Shown here: positions 1 to 6,576 of the stretch, one piece after another | Layout: the number at the start of each line of letters is the position of its first letter | Position numbering within the stretch: the first letter of the stretch is position 1 | Assembly (NCBI RefSeq): GCF_008704855.1 | Contig: NZ_CP023691.1 | Coordinates: 6,014,001 to 6,078,000, forward strand | Length of the DNA: 64,000 nucleotides | DNA from: Streptomyces platensis | Lineage (GTDB): Bacteria; Actinomycetota; Actinomycetes; Streptomycetales; Streptomycetaceae | Direction of reading: 5' to 3' | Notes under the pieces: generated by a model | What the model saw: the letters and a program-made list of their open reading frames with translations, nothing else | What the model was told of the DNA's origin: nothing | The model's database searches: none | Made by a program: the position numbers and the translations under genes

Positions 1-32
1 GACGTTCGAGGTCACCGTCCGCAGAGTACCGC

Positions 33-806
33 TCACAGCCCGAAGTGGCGCTGGAGGCTCCCGAGGTTGCCGGGGAGCTGGGGCAGTTGTGAGCCACTTT
101 GCGGGACGTGTCCGCCCCCGCCCGGAACGCCCGCTTCGGTGGGCACCGCGCCGGTCGCCAGCTCCGGCATCAGCTGCTCCGTCGACTGGAGCAGGACCGT
201 GCCGGCCCCGACGAACTCGAATTGGTGCTCCTCTCCGGACGCCCCGCCGATACCGGTGTGCGCCCGCAGCCCGCCCAGGAATCCTTGCAGGTACTGGTGG
301 TCGTAGTGGTGGCACGGGGAGGGGCAGTCCGCCCAGCCGACGAGCGCCTGCGGGTCCACCCGGATCGGCGGCTCCATGAACACCACCGGGCCGTTGGACG
401 CGGCCACGAACTTGCCCGTGCCGATGAGGGTGAGAAAGCCCGGGATGATCGACTGCTTCAGCGACAGAGATGGCTGAAATGCGAGCAAGTTGCCCGAGCG
501 AATCGTCAGGTTGCCGTCCTCCAGGTCGAAGGAGTTCACATCGAAGGCACGGTCCGCGAGCAGCATCTTTCCCCGGCCCTCGGCGACGACCCAGTCCGCG
601 GCGTGCAGTGGCGAATGGAAACTCCCGGCGATCAGGCGGTCCAGGCGGCCGTGCCCGATGCCATGGAAGTCGATCTGCCCGTAGTAGGCGATCATCTTCC
701 CCTTCTGGAGGAACCACTGGCCGTCCAGCTCGACGCTGAAGGCATACGCGTGGACGTTGTCGTCGGCGGGGAGCGAATGGACGTCGTGGACGACGGGACC
801 GGTCAC
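33..806 (-). CDS. AIM24 family protein (third of three)
   Basis: A 257-residue protein of the AIM24 family (formerly DUF124), a beta-rich fold related to TRAP-like proteins. The molecular role in bacteria is not established. The family signature is visible in FLQKGKMIAYYGQID near residue 33, in the glycine-rich turns, and in VDPQALVGW near residue 151. It has no signal peptide or membrane span, so it is probably cytoplasmic. It is the longest of the three copies because of a Pro/Gly-rich tail from about residue 215 (PTEAGVPGGGG...). The GTG start overlaps the stop of the upstream copy in a GTGA junction, so the three genes form one translationally coupled minus-strand operon. Family assignment is firm; function is unknown. 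Confidence 0.85.
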   Translation of the reverse strand: MTGPVVHDVHSLPADDNVHAYAFSVELDGQWFLQKGKMIAYYGQIDFHGIGHGRLDRLIAGSFHSPLHAADWVVAEGRGKMLLADRAFDVNSFDLEDGNLTIRSGNLLAFQPSLSLKQSIIPGFLTLIGTGKFVAASNGPVVFMEPPIRVDPQALVGWADCPSPCHHYDHQYLQGFLGGLRAHTGIGGASGEEHQFEFVGAGTVLLQSTEQLMPELATGAVPTEAGVPGGGGHVPQSGSQLPQLPGNLGSLQRHFGL

Positions 807-1453
807 AGCTTTTCCTCCGACGCCTGTACGTAGACGGTGCCCTGGCCCGACAGCTCCAGCTGGAAGGCCTCGCCCGAGCCGCGGCCGACCATGTCGCGCC
901 AGCCGAGCGCCGTGGACAATTTGTTGCGGACGTCGCCGCGGTGGGCGACATAGGCCTGCGGGTCGACATGGACCGGGCGCTGGGGCGTGATCGGGAGTTC
1001 GATCACCCCGCCGTGCGCCATCACCGCGGCCGAGCCGACGCCCTTGAGGGTCGTGGTGAACAGGCCCTGGCCGGTGACCTGGCCGCGCACCATGCCCATC
1101 ACGCCGCCCTGCGAGCCCATGAACATCGTGCCCTGCTGGAGCCCGCCGTCGAAGGCCAGCAGCCGGTCGGCCTCGACGTAGAGCGTCTCGCCGGTCAGGT
1201 CGACGACGTGCACATGATGGCCGCCGTGGCCGAACATGACCGTCCCGGTGCCCTCGACGGTCATCAGGGGCGTGGCCTCACCGGCGATCCGGCGGCCGAT
1301 CATCGAGCCGATACCGCCCTGGCCGCCCTGGAGGTTCGGGGTGAAGGAGACCTCGCCGCGGTAGGCGAGCATCGCGCCGCGCTGGCTGAACAGCCGCTGG
1401 CCCGGGCCGATCCTGGCCTCCACCATGCGGGAGTTGAGTGTCGTGAACGGCAT
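803..1453 (-). CDS. AIM24 family protein (second of three)
   Basis: A 216-residue AIM24-family protein. The repeated family features are LFSQRGAMLAYRGEV near residue 25, GTGTVMFGHGGHHVHVVDL in the middle, LYVEADRLLAFD, and the VHVDPQAYVAHRGDV motif near residue 147 that all three copies share in some form. The ATG start overlaps the stop of the upstream copy by one base (TGATG), and the stop overlaps the next start by four bases. It has no secretion signal. The paralogues differ widely outside these motifs, which suggests old duplication with separate roles, or subunits of one assembly, rather than recent copies. The biochemical function is not known. Confidence 0.87.
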   Translation of the reverse strand: MPFTTLNSRMVEARIGPGQRLFSQRGAMLAYRGEVSFTPNLQGGQGGIGSMIGRRIAGEATPLMTVEGTGTVMFGHGGHHVHVVDLTGETLYVEADRLLAFDGGLQQGTMFMGSQGGVMGMVRGQVTGQGLFTTTLKGVGSAAVMAHGGVIELPITPQRPVHVDPQAYVAHRGDVRNKLSTALGWRDMVGRGSGEAFQLELSGQGTVYVQASEEKL

Positions 1454-2091
1454 CAGACCTCACCGCCCACGGTGTTGCGCTCGCTGGGCTGGACGTACAC
1501 CAGGCCCTCGCCCTCGAAGCGGATCTGGAAGGCCTCGCCGGAGCCCTCGCCGATGAAGGTGCGGAAGTTCACCCCGGACTGAAAGTGCTGCTTGAGGTCG
1601 CCGGTGTGGGCGACATAGGCGCCCGGGTCGACCTGAAGGGGGTACTGCTTGGTCACCCGCAGCACCACCGCGGGGCCGTCGGAGGTGATCGCCGCCTGGC
1701 CGCTGCCCTCGACGGTGGTGGTGAACAGGCCGTTGCCCTGGGAGGCGCCGCGCAGGCCGGTGAAGCTCGTGCCCGTACGGAGCGCGGCGTCCGTGCACAG
1801 CAGATTGCTGGCCTCCACGAACAGCTTCTCGCCCTGCAACTGCACCAGGTTGATCTCGCTCGCGCGATCGGCGAAGTAGCAGGTGCCGTGGCCCTTCACC
1901 TCCATCACGGCCATCTGCTCACCCGTGAGCCGCCGGGTGACCATGCCGCGCAGGCCCTCGCCGCCGCCGGACATCTTCTTGAACGCCATCTGGCCGTCGT
2001 ACGCGACCATCGCACCGTTTTTCGCCTTGACGGCGTCGCCGGTCATGTCGACGGCGAGCACCTTGCTCCCCTGGAGCCGAAACTGAGCCAC
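1453..2091 (-). CDS. AIM24 family protein (first of three)
   Basis: A 212-residue AIM24-family protein and the first gene of the three-gene operon. Motifs include AKNGAMVAYDGQMAFKK near residue 23, LFVEASNLLCTD, and LQVDPGAYVAHTGDLKQ near residue 151. The start is GTG (GTG GCT CAG). No strong ribosome site lies upstream, so the start could be slightly different or the message could be leaderless. The region upstream to 2336 separates it from a plus-strand DUF3817 gene and should hold both promoters. The family has a mitochondrial member in yeast (Aim24), but the bacterial role is unproven. Confidence 0.85.
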   Translation of the reverse strand: MAQFRLQGSKVLAVDMTGDAVKAKNGAMVAYDGQMAFKKMSGGGEGLRGMVTRRLTGEQMAVMEVKGHGTCYFADRASEINLVQLQGEKLFVEASNLLCTDAALRTGTSFTGLRGASQGNGLFTTTVEGSGQAAITSDGPAVVLRVTKQYPLQVDPGAYVAHTGDLKQHFQSGVNFRTFIGEGSGEAFQIRFEGEGLVYVQPSERNTVGGEV

Positions 2092-2336
2092 GGATCAGAC
2101 CGTAGTCGGCCGGAGCCGCGCGGGGCAGGTCCTTTGTCCCTGATATCGCCCTGAATCTCGTGCCGCGCGCCGGTCTGTCGGCCCTTGCCTCCCCCCGGCG
2201 CAGCGATCGCCGAGGCGGCTGTAACAATGGGGCGAAGTTTGTGAACTCTTGCACAAGCCCACCCGTCGCCCGACCTCCACCCCCAGAAGACGGCGCTGCG
2301 CGCCGACCGCCCATCTGCCACCCGAACGAGGTTCCC

Positions 2337-2687
2337 GTGGACATCAAGACCGCCGCCGCCCTGCACCGACTGCGCCTGGCCTCCATTCCCGAGGCCATCT
2401 CCTTCCCGGCGCTGCTGATCTTCGGCACCGGCTTCCGTCTGGCCTTCGACTACGACTCGCTGGTGATGCCGCTCGGCCTGATCCACGGCCTGCTCTTCAT
2501 CACCTACGTGGTGCTGCTGCTGGACGTGTGGAACCGCACCAAGTGGCCGGTCAAGCGCGTCGCCTTCTTCTTCGTGCTGGCGATCCTGCCGTTCGGCGGC
2601 CTCTTCGGGGACCGGATCCTCAAGCGCGAGGAGGAGGCCGGAGTGATCGCGGCCCGCGCCCGCAAGGAAGGGGTCGTGAACGTATGA
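2337..2687 (+). CDS. DUF3817 integral membrane protein
   Basis: A 116-residue membrane protein of the DUF3817 family (the YdzA-like family of small actinobacterial proteins). The GTG start at 2337 is chosen because a GAGG ribosome site lies six bases upstream and the family begins with this sequence (MDIKTAAALHRLRLAS); the frame is open upstream but unlike the family. It has about three hydrophobic segments: residues 17-33, 42-62 and 75-92. The conserved PLGLIHGLLFITYVV and KWPVKR motifs are present, and the charged tail is probably cytoplasmic. Its stop overlaps the next start in an ATGA junction. A paralogue lies at 6085-6417. The function is unknown. Confidence 0.85.
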   Translation: MDIKTAAALHRLRLASIPEAISFPALLIFGTGFRLAFDYDSLVMPLGLIHGLLFITYVVLLLDVWNRTKWPVKRVAFFFVLAILPFGGLFGDRILKREEEAGVIAARARKEGVVNV

Positions 2688-2995
2688 TCGTCGCCTTCTC
2701 CGTCAGCCCGCTGGGCGTCGGCGAGGACGTCGGTGAGTATGTCGCCGACGCGGTCCGGGTCGTCCGCGAGTCCGGGCTGCCGAACCGTACGGACGCCATG
2801 TTCACCTCCATCGAAGGTGAATGGGACGAGGTCATGGACGTCGTCAAGCGCGCGGTCGCGGCCGTCGAGGCCCGCTCCGGGCGGGTCTCGCTGGTGCTGA
2901 AGGCCGACATCCGGCACGGCGTCACCGACGGACTGACCTCGAAGGTCGAGACCGTGGAGCGGTATCTCGGCGAGGACGGCACGCCCCGGGGCTGA
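2684..2995 (+). CDS. MTH1187 family thiamine-binding protein
   Basis: A 103-residue protein of the MTH1187/YkoF-like thiamine-binding family, small ferredoxin-fold proteins that bind thiamine or related heterocycles as oligomers. The family pattern is clear: MIVAFSVSPLGVGEDVGEYV at the N-terminus, GLPNRTDAMFTSIEGEWDEV in the middle, and SLVLKADIRHGVTDGL at the end. The ATG overlaps the stop of the DUF3817 gene by four bases, so the two are probably translated together. A ligand has not been shown for most members, and a role in thiamine handling is an inference from the family name. No thiamine riboswitch is visible upstream. Confidence 0.88.
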   Translation: MIVAFSVSPLGVGEDVGEYVADAVRVVRESGLPNRTDAMFTSIEGEWDEVMDVVKRAVAAVEARSGRVSLVLKADIRHGVTDGLTSKVETVERYLGEDGTPRG

Positions 2996-3019
2996 CCGTC
3001 CCCGGGCGCCCGCCGGGCG

Positions 3020-4006
3020 TCAGCCACCCGCCGCCAGGGCGATCCCCAGCGGGGTGCGCTCGTACCGCACCTGATGCCCGTGCCGGCGCGAGACCAGCAG
3101 ACCGGCGTCGCGCAGCACGGACAGATGCTCCGAGACGGAGGACGGCGCCAGGCCGAGGCGGTGGGCCAGGGCCGTCGTGGTCGACGGGGCGTCGAGCGCG
3201 GCCAGTACGGCCGCGCGGTTCGCCCCCAGCAGCCGGGCCAGCGCCGGGCCGGTCTCCGGCTCGGTCCACAGCCCGCCGATCCCGCGCGCCGGGTAGATCA
3301 CGGTGGGCTGCCACGGCGGATCGAACCCGCTGACCACGTCCGGCCACACGAAGACGCTGGGCAGCAGCAGCACCCCGCGGCCGTCCAGATCCTGCATCTG
3401 GGCGAAGTCGGTACGGGTGCGGACCGTCAGGGTGTCGCCCGACCAGGACAGCCGCGGATGCAGATCGGCGAACAGCCGCTGGAGGCCGCCGCCCGCCAAC
3501 TGCCGCGACCGGTAGGCGATCTCGGCCTCCAGCAGGGCCCGCAGCCGTGGCCAGTCCGGTGCGAGCAGCGCCCGCCAGGCCCGTTCGGTGACATCGGCCA
3601 GCTCCTGGACGGCCCGGGCCGGATCGGCCAGCGCCGCCCGGCCGCGCGCCGACTCCGCCGCCTCCGGCCTGCTCGCCAGCGACTTGGCCATCTCGGCGCG
3701 GGCCAGCGCCGGGTCGGTCGCGCGCAGCCGCGCCAGCTCCTCGTCGAAGCCGGCCATCGGGGTGTCCGGCGGGCGGCCCAGGAAGTCAGGTGTGTAACCC
3801 GGGGGGACCGACGGCATGAAGAGCCACAGCGGCGTCAGGTCCAGCCCGGCCAGCGTCTGGCGCATCCGGCGCAGCCACGGCGCGTGATAGCCGTGCCGGT
3901 CGGCGCGGCGCAGGGTCCGTACGGCCTCATGGGTCTCGCACAGCGGGGAGACCGCGAAGCGGATGCGGAGCAGGTCATCGGCGCCGAAATGCAGGTTCAC
4001 CGGCAC
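3020..4006 (-). CDS. ArsR family transcriptional regulator with DUF5937 domain
   Basis: A 328-residue regulator. Residues about 1-240 form the actinobacterial DUF5937-type N-terminal domain (LRIRFAVSPLCETHEAVRTL), and about 255-320 form an ArsR-like winged helix (TTALAHRLGLAPSSVSEHLS as recognition region, then GLLVSRRHGHQVRYE as the wing). No metal-binding ELCVCDL-type site is seen, so the signal is probably not a metal. The GTG start has GGGAG nine bases upstream. It is divergent from an MFS transporter, and the gap contains a perfect inverted repeat at 4035-4050. It most likely represses itself and the exporter. The ligand is unknown. Confidence 0.85.
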   Translation of the reverse strand: MPVNLHFGADDLLRIRFAVSPLCETHEAVRTLRRADRHGYHAPWLRRMRQTLAGLDLTPLWLFMPSVPPGYTPDFLGRPPDTPMAGFDEELARLRATDPALARAEMAKSLASRPEAAESARGRAALADPARAVQELADVTERAWRALLAPDWPRLRALLEAEIAYRSRQLAGGGLQRLFADLHPRLSWSGDTLTVRTRTDFAQMQDLDGRGVLLLPSVFVWPDVVSGFDPPWQPTVIYPARGIGGLWTEPETGPALARLLGANRAAVLAALDAPSTTTALAHRLGLAPSSVSEHLSVLRDAGLLVSRRHGHQVRYERTPLGIALAAGG

Positions 4007-4034
4007 GGCCGCACGCTCCCCCCGGAGGCCAGGA

Positions 4035-4050
4035 TTCGGCTGGAGCCGAA
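4035..4050. promoter_or_regulatory. Candidate operator of the ArsR/MFS pair
   Basis: A perfect inverted repeat, TTCGGC-tgga-GCCGAA, stands in the 83-base gap between the divergent ArsR gene and MFS gene, 29 bases from one start and 40 from the other. The position fits a shared operator bound by the ArsR-type protein. Binding is inferred from position and symmetry only. Confidence 0.5.
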
Positions 4051-4089
4051 AGAATACGGGGCGGCGCCGGGCTCCGGCAGGCTGCGGAC

Positions 4090-5472
4090 ATGCCCTCGCC
4101 CTCCGGGCCCGCGCCGTCGGGCCGCCTTCCCGCCTGCCCTGATGAGGGCGCCGCCGACGCCGGGCCGTACACCGGTGCGGCCCGCCCGGACGGCTATCGC
4201 GCCGTCTTCGCCGTCCCCGAGTTCCGGCACGTCTTCGCCGCGCATCTGCTGTCCTCGCTCGGCGTGGTCGTCTGCGAGATCGCGCTGTCCGTCCTCGTCT
4301 TCGGGCTCACCGCGTCGCCGCTGCTCAGCGCCCTGACCTTCGCGCTGGGGCTGCTGCCGTACGTGGTCGGCGGGACGCTGCTGTCGGCGGTCGCCGACCG
4401 GTATCCGGCCCGGGGGGTGCTGGTCGGCTGCGATCTGCTGTGCGCGCTGGCGGCGGCGGGGATGGTGGCGCCGGGCACCCCGGTCGTGGTGCTGCTGGTG
4501 CTGCGCTGTGTGCTCGCGGCCATCGCGCCGGTCTTCGCCGGGACCCGGGCCGCGACCCTGGGGGAGATCCTCGGCGAGGGGGAGCTGTTCGTCCTGGGGC
4601 GCTCGGTGATCCGCATCGTGAACCAGAGCGCGCAGCTCGCCGGGTTCGCCGCGGGGGGCCTGCTGCTCACCGTGGTGTCCCCGGCGGCGGTGCTCGCGCT
4701 CACCGGCGGTGCGTTCCTCGCGTCGGCGCTGCTGCTGCGGCTGGGGACCCTTGCGCGTCCGGCGCGGGACGCTGCTCCGGGCGCGGCGCGCGGGGCGCTG
4801 CTGGCGGCCTCGCTGGGCGGGGCCCGGCTGCTGCTGGCCGACCGCCGGGTGCGGGCGCTGCTGCTGCTCACGTGGCTGCCGCCGGCGTTCGTCGTGATCC
4901 CCGAGGCGCTGCTGGTCCCCTATGCCGGCCTGCTCGGCACCGGGCCGGCCGGTATGGGGCTGCTGATGTGCAGCATGCCCATCGGTGCGGTGCTCGCCGA
5001 GAGCCTGGTGGGCACGTTCCTCGGGCCGCGGGCCCGCACCCGGCTGACCTTCCCCATGGGCGTCTTCGCGGTGCTGCCCTCGCTCGGCTTCGCCGCACAG
5101 CCCTCGCTCGGCTGGGCGGTGCTGCTGCTCGCCCTGACCGGCACCGGGATCTCGTACAACTTCGGCGTCGACCGCTGGTTCGTCGCCGCGGTCCCCGACG
5201 CCCTGCTGGGCCGGGCGATGACGGTGATGCAGGCGGGGCGGATGACGGTGATGGGCCTGGCGATGGCGCTGGCCGGGGTCGCCGCGGAGTACGCGCCGCT
5301 GCGGCTCGTGATGCCCGCGGCGGGGGTGCTGGGGGCGGTCTGTGTAGTGGCGGTGATCTTCGAGGTGCGGCGTACGGAGCCGGGGCCGGATCGAACCTTC
5401 CCCGGGCCGGACCGGACGTCCCCCGGGCCGGTGCGCGGACCGGCCGGACCGGCGGCCCGGACCGAAAAATGA
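4090..5472 (+). CDS. MFS transporter
   Basis: A 460-residue major facilitator superfamily protein with about 12 hydrophobic segments between residues 35 and 425. The loop after the second helix carries the MFS pattern, here as DRYPARGVLVGCDL. FRHVFAAHLLSSLGVVVCEIALSV is typical of the drug-efflux-like MFS_1/MFS_3 members of Streptomyces. The C-terminal 30 residues are a charged, repeated Gly-Pro-Asp-Arg tail that looks disordered and could vary between strains. It is divergent from the ArsR regulator, which suggests a substrate-induced exporter. The substrate cannot be read from the sequence. The ribosome site before the ATG is weak. Confidence 0.85.
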   Translation: MPSPSGPAPSGRLPACPDEGAADAGPYTGAARPDGYRAVFAVPEFRHVFAAHLLSSLGVVVCEIALSVLVFGLTASPLLSALTFALGLLPYVVGGTLLSAVADRYPARGVLVGCDLLCALAAAGMVAPGTPVVVLLVLRCVLAAIAPVFAGTRAATLGEILGEGELFVLGRSVIRIVNQSAQLAGFAAGGLLLTVVSPAAVLALTGGAFLASALLLRLGTLARPARDAAPGAARGALLAASLGGARLLLADRRVRALLLLTWLPPAFVVIPEALLVPYAGLLGTGPAGMGLLMCSMPIGAVLAESLVGTFLGPRARTRLTFPMGVFAVLPSLGFAAQPSLGWAVLLLALTGTGISYNFGVDRWFVAAVPDALLGRAMTVMQAGRMTVMGLAMALAGVAAEYAPLRLVMPAAGVLGAVCVVAVIFEVRRTEPGPDRTFPGPDRTSPGPVRGPAGPAARTEK

Positions 5473-5479
5473 GACGCGG

Positions 5480-5515
5480 CTGACCACCATATGGCCGCCC
5501 GGTAGGGTCGGACGC
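5480..5515 (+). promoter_or_regulatory. Probable promoter of the MarR gene, leaderless
   Basis: A CTGACC hexamer at 5480-5485 and TAGGGT at 5503-5508 are separated by 17 bases. TAGGGT ends seven bases before the GTG start, so transcription would begin at the start codon itself. No ribosome site is present, which agrees with a leaderless message. Confidence 0.5.
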
Positions 5516-6025
5516 GTGCCGAAGCCGCTCAGCCTTGCTTTCGATCCCATCGCGCGCGCCGATGAACTGTGGCAGCAGCGATGGGGCGCTGTGCCCTCGA
5601 TGGCCGCGATCACCTCGATCATGCGCGCCCATCAGATCCTGCTGGCCGAAGTGGACGCGGTGGTCAAACCGTACGGGCTGACCTTCGCCCGTTATGAGGC
5701 GCTGGTGCTGCTGACCTTCTCCAAGGCGGGCGAGCTGCCGATGTCGAAGATCGGCGAGCGGCTGATGGTGCACCCCACCTCGGTGACCAACACCGTCGAC
5801 CGGCTGGTGAGGTCCGGGCTCGTCGCCAAGCGGCCGAATCCGAACGACGGGCGGGGCACGCTCGCCACCATCACGGACAAGGGCCGCGAGGTGTGTGACG
5901 CGGCCACCCGCGACCTGATGGCGATGGACTTCGGGCTCGGGGCCTATGACGCCGAGGAGTGCGCGGAGATCTTCGCGCTGCTGCGGCCGCTGCGGGTGGC
6001 GGCGGCGGACTTCAAGGACGAATAG
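5516..6025 (+). CDS. MarR family transcriptional regulator
   Basis: A 169-residue MarR-family regulator. The winged helix lies around residues 75-125 (MSKIGERLMVHPTSVTNTVDRLV, recognition helix in HPTSVTNTVD; then GLVAKRPNPNDGRGTLATIT as the wing). N- and C-terminal helices form the dimer interface. The family usually represses its own gene or neighbours and is released by small phenolic or fatty ligands. The GTG start is supported by a promoter placed for leaderless transcription and by family length. It sits upstream of a DUF3817 gene and icmA in the same direction, so icmA is a possible target, but nothing in the sequence proves it. Confidence 0.9.
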   Translation: MPKPLSLAFDPIARADELWQQRWGAVPSMAAITSIMRAHQILLAEVDAVVKPYGLTFARYEALVLLTFSKAGELPMSKIGERLMVHPTSVTNTVDRLVRSGLVAKRPNPNDGRGTLATITDKGREVCDAATRDLMAMDFGLGAYDAEECAEIFALLRPLRVAAADFKDE

Positions 6026-6084
6026 GGCGGCGTCCGGAGGGGGGCGGCGAAGATCGCCCCGGAACGGCTGGTTACCCTCGGGGC

Positions 6085-6417
6085 ATGAAGCGAAGCGTCC
6101 TGACCCGCTACCGGGCGATGGCCTACATCACCGCGGTGATGCTGCTGGTGCTCTGTACCTGCATGGTTTTCAAGTACGGCTTCGGGATGGGCAAGGACCT
6201 GACCCTCGTCGTCTCCCAGATCCACGGCGTGCTCTACATCATCTATCTGGTCTTCGCCTTCGACCTGGGCTCCAAGGCCAAGTGGAAGTTCGGCAAGCTG
6301 CTGTGGGTGCTGATCTCGGGCACCATCCCGACCGCGGCGTTCTTCGTGGAGCGCCAGGTGGTGCGGGAGGTCGAGCCGCTGATCGCCGGTGACGCTCCGG
6401 AGCCGGTGAAGGCCTGA
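6085..6417 (+). CDS. DUF3817 integral membrane protein
   Basis: A 110-residue DUF3817 membrane protein, paralogous to the one at 2337-2687. It shares the QIHGVLYIIYLVFAFDLGSKAKW core with the PLGLIHGLLFITYVV...KW motif of that protein. It has about three transmembrane segments (roughly residues 11-30, 43-62 and 70-86). The ATG at 6085 is chosen because the family starts here. A TACCCT hexamer ends seven bases upstream and there is no ribosome site, so it may be leaderless. A hairpin followed by TTTT ends the unit at 6474. The function is unknown; the family is common beside MarR regulators in Streptomyces. Confidence 0.85.
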   Translation: MKRSVLTRYRAMAYITAVMLLVLCTCMVFKYGFGMGKDLTLVVSQIHGVLYIIYLVFAFDLGSKAKWKFGKLLWVLISGTIPTAAFFVERQVVREVEPLIAGDAPEPVKA

Positions 6418-6443
6418 GGGCCGCCCGGGAAACCCTGCGGAAC

Positions 6444-6474
6444 GCGCCTGTCCCTCTGAGGGGCGGGCGCTTTT
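6444..6474 (+). terminator. Terminator after the DUF3817 gene
   Basis: A GC-rich stem formed by gcgcctgtccctc and gaggggcgggcgc (two G-U pairs, small loop) is followed directly by TTTT. It lies 27 bases after the DUF3817 stop and separates that gene from the icmA promoter. Confidence 0.7.
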
Positions 6475-6540
6475 GCGCTCCCCGCACCCTTACGGACAGT
6501 GACTATCACCACGCATAGGGCGACTCAGGGGCCTCTCCCG

Positions 6541-6576
6541 TCGACAACTACTAGGACGTCCTAGTAAATTCAAGGT
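6541..6576 (+). promoter_or_regulatory. icmA promoter with an 18-bp palindromic operator
   Basis: TACTAGGAC-GTCCTAGTA at 6549-6566 is a perfect 18-base palindrome ending 10 bases before the icmA ATG. TCGACA at 6541-6546 and TAAATT at 6565-6570 can serve as -35 and -10 elements with an 18-base spacer, which places the start point at or next to the ATG (a leaderless message). The palindrome therefore fills the spacer, the classical position for a repressor site. The protein that binds is unknown; the nearby MarR protein is one candidate. Confidence 0.6.

Noticed and set aside
3997..5622. A 541-codon minus-strand frame opposite the MFS gene
   Set aside because: Arg/Gln/His-rich shadow; the MFS gene has clear membrane helices.
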